The notes under the pieces were generated by a model. It made no database searches. It was not told the DNA's origin and saw only the letters and a program-made list of their open reading frames with translations. The translations under genes were made by a program, and so were the position numbers. From Agrobacterium salinitolerans (GTDB taxonomy: Bacteria > Pseudomonadota > Alphaproteobacteria > Rhizobiales > Rhizobiaceae), in contig NZ_MRDH01000010.1 of assembly GCF_002008225.1 (NCBI RefSeq), forward strand, positions 1 through 58,862: 58,862 nucleotides of DNA. Direction: 5' to 3'. This document shows positions 53,465-58,862 of this stretch, piece after piece (the first letter of the stretch is position 1; each line of letters opens with the position of its first letter).

Positions 53465-55186
53465 ATGCGACGGCATTTGATGACGACGACGGCGGCCATG
53501 CTGCTGGCAATGACGGGTTCCGCTTTCGCCGGAATGGAGGAAGCAAAGCAGTTTCTGGACAAGGAAATCGGCGACATGTCGTCCCTTTCCCGTGCGGATC
53601 AGGAAAAGGAGCTGCAATGGTTTGTCGATGCCGCGAAACCTTTTGCGGGCATGGAAATCAAGGTCGTTTCGGAATCTCTGACGACCCATGAATACGAATC
53701 CAAGGTTCTGGCCCCGGCCTTCACCGCCATTACCGGCATCAAGGTCACGCACGACCTGATCCAGGAGGGTGACGTTGTCGAAAAAATCCAGACCCAGATG
53801 CAGACCGGCCAAAACCTTTATGACGGCTGGGTCAACGATAGCGACCTCATCGGCACCCATTGGCGCTACCAGCAGGTGCGCAACCTGACCGACTTCATGG
53901 CCAATGAAGGCAAGGACGTCACCAATCCCGGTCTCGACCTTAAGGACTTCATCGGCAGCGCCTTTACGACGGCGCCGGACAAGAAGCTCTACCAGCTTCC
54001 GGATCAGCAGTTCGCGAACCTCTACTGGTTCCGTTACGACTGGTTCAACGATGAAAAGAACAAGGCCGATTTCAAGGCTAAATACGGGTATGACCTCGGC
54101 GTGCCGGTCAACTGGTCGGCCTATGAGGATATTGCCGAATTCTTCACCGGCCGAGATGTCGACGGCAAGAAGGTCTTCGGCCATATGGACTATGGCAAGA
54201 AGGACCCGTCGCTCGGCTGGCGCTTCACAGATGCCTGGCTTTCCATGGCCGGCAACGGCGACAAGGGCCTGCCGAATGGTCTGCCCGTCGATGAATGGGG
54301 CATCAAGGTCAACGACAAGTCGCAGCCGGTCGGCTCCTGCGTGGCGCGCGGCGGCGATACCAACGGTCCGGCTTCGGTCTACTCCATCGAGAAATATCTT
54401 GAATGGCTGAAGAAATATGCGCCGCCGGAGGCGCAGGGCATGACCTTCTCCGAATCCGGTCCGGTGCCGGCGCAGGGCAATATCGCCCAGCAGATCTTCT
54501 GGTATACGGCGTTTACCGCCGATATGGCCAAACCCGGCCTGCCCGTCGTGAACGAGGACGGTTCGCCGAAATGGCGTGTCGCACCTTCGCCACATGGCGT
54601 CTACTGGAAGGACGGCATGAAACTCGGTTATCAGGATGTGGGTTCGTGGACGCTGATGAAATCCACCCCCGACGACCGCGCCAAGGCCGCCTGGCTCTAC
54701 GCGCAGTTCGTGACCTCCAAGACCGTGGATGTGAAGAAGAGCCATGTGGGCCTGACCTTCATTCGCGACACCACCATCCACCACAAGAGCTTCACGGACC
54801 GGGCCTCCAAGCTAGGTGGTCTCATCGAGTTCTACCGTTCGCCTGCCCGCGTGCAATGGTCGCCGACCGGCACCAACGTTCCTGATTATCCGAAGCTGGC
54901 ACAGCTGTGGTGGCAGGCGATCGGGGATGCTTCGTCGGGTGCGAAAACCGCGCAGGCCGCGATGGACTCTCTCTGCGCCGAGCAGGAAAAGGTCATGAGC
55001 CGTCTGGAACGCGCTGGCGTGCAGGGCGATATCGGCCCGAAGCTGGCGGAAGAGCACGATATCGAATACTGGAACAAGGATGCCGTTTCGAAGGGCAATC
55101 TGGCGCCGCAGCTGAAGATAGCCGACGAAAAGGAAAAACCGGTCACCGTCAACTATGACGAACTGGTCAAAAGCTGGCAGAAGTGA
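53465..55186 (+). CDS. glpV: Glycerol ABC transporter substrate-binding protein GlpV
   Basis: 573 residues with a signal peptide (about 1-23, GSAFA cleavage). It is much larger than ordinary family-1 binding proteins (about 420), as is usual for the glycerol system. Segments VVSESLTTHEYESKVLAPAFTAITGI and WVNDSDLIGTHWRY are in the N-lobe. It should capture glycerol in the periplasm for GlpPQ. GGGAGGA precedes ATG 53465. The frame stays open further upstream, but the signal peptide fixes the start. Confidence 0.93.
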   Translation: MRRHLMTTTAAMLLAMTGSAFAGMEEAKQFLDKEIGDMSSLSRADQEKELQWFVDAAKPFAGMEIKVVSESLTTHEYESKVLAPAFTAITGIKVTHDLIQEGDVVEKIQTQMQTGQNLYDGWVNDSDLIGTHWRYQQVRNLTDFMANEGKDVTNPGLDLKDFIGSAFTTAPDKKLYQLPDQQFANLYWFRYDWFNDEKNKADFKAKYGYDLGVPVNWSAYEDIAEFFTGRDVDGKKVFGHMDYGKKDPSLGWRFTDAWLSMAGNGDKGLPNGLPVDEWGIKVNDKSQPVGSCVARGGDTNGPASVYSIEKYLEWLKKYAPPEAQGMTFSESGPVPAQGNIAQQIFWYTAFTADMAKPGLPVVNEDGSPKWRVAPSPHGVYWKDGMKLGYQDVGSWTLMKSTPDDRAKAAWLYAQFVTSKTVDVKKSHVGLTFIRDTTIHHKSFTDRASKLGGLIEFYRSPARVQWSPTGTNVPDYPKLAQLWWQAIGDASSGAKTAQAAMDSLCAEQEKVMSRLERAGVQGDIGPKLAEEHDIEYWNKDAVSKGNLAPQLKIADEKEKPVTVNYDELVKSWQK

Positions 55187-55205
55187 TTTCTGCGTAAAAT
55201 CTGAA

Positions 55206-55229
55206 ACCGGGGCGGCTTGCCGCCCCGGT
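55206..55229 (+). terminator. GC hairpin between glpV and glpK
   Basis: ACCGGGGCGG (55206-55215) and CCGCCCCGGT (55220-55229) form a perfect 10-bp stem with a CTTG loop, 20 bp after the glpV stop. No T tract follows, so partial termination or 3'-end protection is more likely than full stop. Confidence 0.65.
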
Positions 55230-55252
55230 CATTGCGTCTGAAAGGGAGTGGC

Positions 55253-56755
55253 ATGATGGGCGGTTATATTCTGGCGATCGATCAGGGAACGACATCGACA
55301 CGGTCGATGGTCTTTGATCGCGACATGCGGGTCATCGGTGTCGGGCAGCGAGAATTTCCGCAACATTTCCCGGCCTCGGGCTGGGTTGAACACGATGCCG
55401 AGGATATTTGGAGAAGCGTGCTCGAAACCATTCGGCTGGCGCTTGCCGATGCCGGCATCGCCGCCTCCGATATCGAGGCGATCGGCATTACCAACCAGCG
55501 CGAAACGACGGTACTGTGGGACAGGAACACGGGCGAGGCCGTGCATCGGGCCGTGGTCTGGCAGGATCGGCGCGCCGCGCCCATCTGCGAGGATCTAAAA
55601 CGCCGGGGACTTGAGCCGCTGTTTTCGAAAAAGACCGGCCTGTTGCTCGATCCCTATTTTTCCGGCACGAAGCTGAAATGGCTTCTGGACAGCGTCAGCG
55701 GTCTTCGCGAAAAAGCCGTGAAGGGAGAAATCTGCTTCGGCACTGTCGACAGTTTCCTGATTTATCGCCTGACTGGCGGCCGCCGCCATGTCACCGACGC
55801 CACCAATGCCTCGCGGACTCTGATCTACAATATCGAAGAAAATACATGGGACGATGAGCTTCTGTCGATCCTCGACATTCCCAGCGCCATGCTGCCGGAA
55901 GTGCTGGATTGCGCCGCCGATTTCGGCGTGACCGACAAGTCGCTGCTGGGCGCGGAAATTCCGATCCTGGGTGTGGCCGGCGACCAGCAGGCAGCCGTCA
56001 TCGGCAATGCCTGCTTCGAGCCGGGCATGATGAAATCCACCTACGGCACGGGCTGCTTTGCGCTCCTTAATACCGGCACGGATCGCGTCGCCTCGACCAA
56101 CCGGCTGCTGACGACCATCGCTTACCGTCTCGACGGTGTCACCACCTATGCACTGGAAGGCTCCATTTTCATTGCCGGTGCCGCCGTGCAATGGCTGCGC
56201 GATGAGCTTGGTTTCATCTCGGTCGCTTCCGAGGTTAGCGCACTTGCGGAAAAGGCCGACGCCCATCAGCGTGTCTATCTGGTTCCGGCCTTCACCGGTC
56301 TTGGCGCGCCCTATTGGGACGCGGAGGCCCGTGGCGCGATTTTCGGGCTGACGCGTGGCACCGGTCCAGCGGAATTCGCCCGCGCGGCGCTGGAAAGCGT
56401 CGCCTATCAGACCTTCGACCTGCTGGACGCCATGCGCAAGGACTGGGCGGGTGACAACGGCAAGACAGTGCTCCGGGTCGATGGCGGCATGGTCGCTTCC
56501 GATTGGACCATGCAGCGGCTGGCGGATATTCTTGCGGCACCGGTCGATCGGCCAGTTTTTCTGGAAACGACCATTCTTGGAGCGGCCTGGCTTGCCGCCT
56601 CACGCGCCGGCATCTGGCCGGACCGCAAGGCCTTTGCCGAGCATTGGCGGCGTGATCGCCGTTTCAGCCCGGCAATGGAAGAGGCCGAAAGGAAAGACGC
56701 CATTGCCGGCTGGCGCGATAGCGTCGGCCGCTGCCTGTCGCGACGGGAGAATTGA
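55253..56755 (+). CDS. glpK: Glycerol kinase
   Basis: 500-residue FGGY-family kinase. [17 protein letters not shown] at the start, [47 protein letters not shown] and [10 protein letters not shown] are conserved. It phosphorylates glycerol with ATP to glycerol 3-phosphate, the substrate of GlpD and inducer of GlpR. GGGAG precedes ATG 55253 (55256 also possible). Last gene of the glp region; it is convergent with a lysR gene. Confidence 0.97.
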   Translation: MMGGYILAIDQGTTSTRSMVFDRDMRVIGVGQREFPQHFPASGWVEHDAEDIWRSVLETIRLALADAGIAASDIEAIGITNQRETTVLWDRNTGEAVHRAVVWQDRRAAPICEDLKRRGLEPLFSKKTGLLLDPYFSGTKLKWLLDSVSGLREKAVKGEICFGTVDSFLIYRLTGGRRHVTDATNASRTLIYNIEENTWDDELLSILDIPSAMLPEVLDCAADFGVTDKSLLGAEIPILGVAGDQQAAVIGNACFEPGMMKSTYGTGCFALLNTGTDRVASTNRLLTTIAYRLDGVTTYALEGSIFIAGAAVQWLRDELGFISVASEVSALAEKADAHQRVYLVPAFTGLGAPYWDAEARGAIFGLTRGTGPAEFARAALESVAYQTFDLLDAMRKDWAGDNGKTVLRVDGGMVASDWTMQRLADILAAPVDRPVFLETTILGAAWLAASRAGIWPDRKAFAEHWRRDRRFSPAMEEAERKDAIAGWRDSVGRCLSRREN

Positions 56756-56760
56756 ACAGG

Positions 56761-57621
56761 CTACACGAAACTGCCGGGTGCGATGCTCTTGCTGGAAACG
56801 AGATCGGAAAGCGCGCGCACCAGCTTCGCATCCGCGCCCTTGCTTGGTTGAAGCACGAATTCCACGTCCTCCAACGGCGGTAGCACGCCTGAGGTAATTT
56901 CCTTCAGGCCTGCCGGTGCCATGCTGCGCGGCTGCACCAGAATGCCCATGCCCGCCCTTGCTGCCGCGGTCAGCCCGCTGAGACTGCCGCAGGTGCAGAC
57001 GATCCGCCAGGCGAGGCCGGCCCGGTCGAGCGCCTCCTGCGCCGCCTTTCGGGTGATGCTCGGCGGCGGAAAGGCAATCAGCGGCAGCGCATCCGGCTGG
57101 TTCAGCATCCGCTCCGGGTCGCGCGCCAGCCACACGAGCGGTTCGCGGTAGAGAAAGTGCCCGAGCTTGTCGCCAAGACGGCGTTTAGCGAGCACCACAT
57201 CCAGTTCACCATTGTCCTGCATCTGGTAAAGCACGCCGCTTAGCGAAACCGTCAGTTCCAGATCTACGAGGGGATAAAGGCGGATGAACTCTTCCAGAAT
57301 GGCGGTTAGCCGGCTGGCGACGAAATCTTCTGAAACGCCAAGCCTCAACCGTCCGCGTAGACGGTTCTCGCTGAACAGTGACGACACCTTGCTGTCGATT
57401 TCCAGCATATTGCGAGCATAACCCAGCAGCGCCTCACCTTCACCCGTCAGTTTTACCTGATGGGTGCTGCGCGCGATCAGCCGGCGGCCAAGTGCGGTCT
57501 CAAGCCTTTGAATATGCTGGCTGACAGTGGACTGGCCAATCCCCAGCCGTTCGGCCGCCAGCGTGAAGCTGCCTGTCTGGTGAAGCATCACGAAGCTCGC
57601 AAGATGTTGAAGGTTCAGCAT
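56761..57621 (-). CDS. LysR-family transcriptional regulator
   Basis: 286 residues: winged helix at about 1-60 (LQHLASFVMLHQTGSFTLAAERLGIGQSTVSQHIQRLETALG) and a LysR substrate-binding domain at about 90-280. It is divergent from the bile-acid:sodium-symporter-like gene 98 bp away, which is probably its target. It ends 5 bp from glpK on the opposite strand. The ligand is unknown. Confidence 0.93.
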   Translation of the reverse strand: MLNLQHLASFVMLHQTGSFTLAAERLGIGQSTVSQHIQRLETALGRRLIARSTHQVKLTGEGEALLGYARNMLEIDSKVSSLFSENRLRGRLRLGVSEDFVASRLTAILEEFIRLYPLVDLELTVSLSGVLYQMQDNGELDVVLAKRRLGDKLGHFLYREPLVWLARDPERMLNQPDALPLIAFPPPSITRKAAQEALDRAGLAWRIVCTCGSLSGLTAAARAGMGILVQPRSMAPAGLKEITSGVLPPLEDVEFVLQPSKGADAKLVRALSDLVSSKSIAPGSFV

Positions 57622-57719
57622 TATCCTGAATCGCGATAACTGTTAATCTTTGCATCGGAATTCATGATGAGCGATAGTAACGCGCGTTTCAAGCAAAACC
57701 GATGCCGGAAAGACCTCCC

Positions 57720-58739
57720 ATGACCCGCTTCCTACCTGATCGCTTCACCATGATGCTGGTGGCCACCGTACTTTTGGCTTCCATTTTGCCGATCAGCGGT
57801 GAGCCGGCGGAGTATTTCGGGCTGGCGACAAAACTCGCGATAGCGTTGCTGTTTTTCCTCCACGGCGCGCGGCTTTCCCGGGATGTGGTGATTGCCGGTA
57901 TCCTGCACTGGCGCCTGCATCTGGCGATCCTTCTCGTGACCTTCGGCCTGTTCCCGCTGCTCGGCGTGGCGATCGGTTTCATTCCCGAGAATATTCTGCC
58001 TGCCCCGCTTTATATGGGCATGTTGTTCCTCTGCGTGCTGCCATCCACCGTGCAGTCCTCCATTGCCTTCACCTCCATGGCGGGCGGAAACGTGCCGGCG
58101 GCAATTTGTTCTGCCTCCGCTTCGAATATTTTCGGCATGTTCCTCACCCCGCTGCTGGTCGGCCTGCTGTTTACGGTGGGCGGCCATGGCGGTGGATTTT
58201 CGCTGGATGCGTTTCTGCAAATCTTCCTGCAACTGCTTCTGCCCTTTATCGTCGGTCAGGTTTTGCAGCCGTGGATCGGCGACTGGATCAGGGCGCGCAA
58301 GAAATTGCTGGCGCCGGTCGATCGCGGCTCCATCCTTATGGTCGTTTATCTCGCTTTTTCCGATGCGGTTATCGAAGGCATCTGGCACACATTTTCGCTC
58401 AGGGATATTGGCGTGGTCATTGTCATCAATATCCTGCTGCTGGCGCTTGTTCTGTGCGTGACGATGTTCGGCAGCCGTTTGCTGGGTTTCGACAAGGCCG
58501 ATGAAATCACCATCACCTTCTGCGGTTCGAAAAAGAGCCTCGCCAGCGGCGTGCCCATGGCGGGCGCCATCTTCGCCGGCCAGAGCATCGGCGCGATCGT
58601 CCTGCCAATCATGCTTTTTCATCAGATTCAGCTGATGGTCTGCGCGGTTCTGGCTCAGCGTTACGCGCGAAAGGCCCATGAAAAAGCGGCGATGCCGGAA
58701 CCGGTTGCCACGGAAGGCGCGGCTGCTTCCAGCCGCTGA
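57720..58739 (+). CDS. Bile acid:sodium symporter family transporter
   Basis: 339-residue membrane protein of the SBF-like/YfeH (BASS) type, with about nine or ten hydrophobic segments. FFLHGARLSRDVVIAGILHWRLHL, LPSTVQSSIAFTSMAGGNVPAAICSASASN and FCGSKKSLASGVPMAGAIF are typical. Likely a sodium-coupled carrier for an organic anion; the substrate is unknown. ATG 57720 is preferred over 57702 because GGAAAG lies 8 nt upstream. A hairpin and a terminator follow. Confidence 0.9.
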   Translation: MTRFLPDRFTMMLVATVLLASILPISGEPAEYFGLATKLAIALLFFLHGARLSRDVVIAGILHWRLHLAILLVTFGLFPLLGVAIGFIPENILPAPLYMGMLFLCVLPSTVQSSIAFTSMAGGNVPAAICSASASNIFGMFLTPLLVGLLFTVGGHGGGFSLDAFLQIFLQLLLPFIVGQVLQPWIGDWIRARKKLLAPVDRGSILMVVYLAFSDAVIEGIWHTFSLRDIGVVIVINILLLALVLCVTMFGSRLLGFDKADEITITFCGSKKSLASGVPMAGAIFAGQSIGAIVLPIMLFHQIQLMVCAVLAQRYARKAHEKAAMPEPVATEGAAASSR

Positions 58740-58762
58740 CGCGAGGGTTCTCCGCAAATAAA

Positions 58763-58783
58763 ACGGCCCCATGAAGGGGCCGT
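58763..58783 (+). terminator. GC hairpin after the symporter gene
   Basis: ACGGCCCC (58763-58770) and GGGGCCGT (58776-58783) form a perfect 8-bp stem with a 5-nt loop, without a T run. It precedes a second, complete terminator. Confidence 0.65.
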
Positions 58784-58796
58784 CAGACCGCTGACA

Positions 58797-58831
58797 AACC
58801 CGTCGATATTTTCGGCGGGTTTTTTCTTTTT
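58797..58831 (+). terminator. Intrinsic terminator
   Basis: AACCCGTCGA (58797-58806) pairs with TCGGCGGGTT (58812-58821), a 10-bp stem with one G-T pair, followed by a long T-rich tract. Confidence 0.92.
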
Positions 58832-58862
58832 CGGGATGATGACGTTTTGTTGTGGTCTTTTA

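Overview
The window reads as part of a secondary chromosome (chromid) of an Agrobacterium/Rhizobium-group alphaproteobacterium. The evidence is high-GC coding sequence, a repABC replication and partition cassette with its 16-bp palindromic parS-type sites, a rhizobial-type glycerol ABC-transporter operon, a CX2CXCX5C SoxR with a soxbox on its own promoter, and intergenic palindromic repeats of the kind common in this group. From memory, the gene content resembles the linear chromosome of Agrobacterium tumefaciens/fabrum, but I could not run a search to confirm that. I saw no tRNA, rRNA, insertion sequence or CRISPR array.

Layout. (1) 0.2-9.5 kb: histidine utilisation. hutF-hutC run leftward and hutI-hutH-hutG-hutU rightward from a shared promoter region with an ATGTATATACAT operator. 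An exported alpha/beta hydrolase and hutD follow. The enzymes make up the five-step route histidine -> urocanate -> imidazolonepropionate -> formimidoylglutamate -> formylglutamate -> glutamate + formate. (2) 9.5-12.6 kb: a leftward trio ridA / D-serine-dehydratase-like PLP enzyme / M81 (MlrC-like) metallopeptidase. (3) 12.9-18.5 kb: replication origin region, with three parS-type palindromes, a frameshifted FAD/NAD(P)-binding gene lying between them, then repA-repB-ctRNA-repC. (4) 18.9-26.6 kb: two small unknown genes, an LtrA-family membrane protein, a LysR-HTH/TrpD-like fusion divergent from a TonB-dependent receptor with an Irr-like box, soxR, and a cytoplasmic alpha-amylase.

(5) 26.7-34.0 kb: a 5-oxoproline operon (NRAMP-like transporter, pxpA, DUF1445 protein, fused pxpB-pxpC, biotin carboxylase-BCCP) with a divergent GntR regulator. 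(6) 34.0-46.6 kb: nitrate assimilation. The sensor pair nasT-nasS is followed by a sigma-54 promoter and a leader with an ANTAR-type hairpin and a terminator, then nrtABC-nirB-nirD-nasA-cysG. (7) 46.7-56.8 kb: glycerol catabolism (glpR, glpD, glpSTPQUV, glpK). (8) 56.8-58.8 kb: a LysR regulator divergent from a bile-acid:sodium-symporter-family transporter, ending in a strong terminator.

Most of the window is carbon and nitrogen scavenging: histidine, 5-oxoproline, nitrate and glycerol. The least ordinary points are the asymmetric GlpS/GlpT ATPase pair, the biotin carboxylase joined to oxoprolinase-type subunits, the NRAMP homologue without the usual metal motifs, the LysR-TrpD fusion, the NasT leader RNA, and the parS array around a broken gene.
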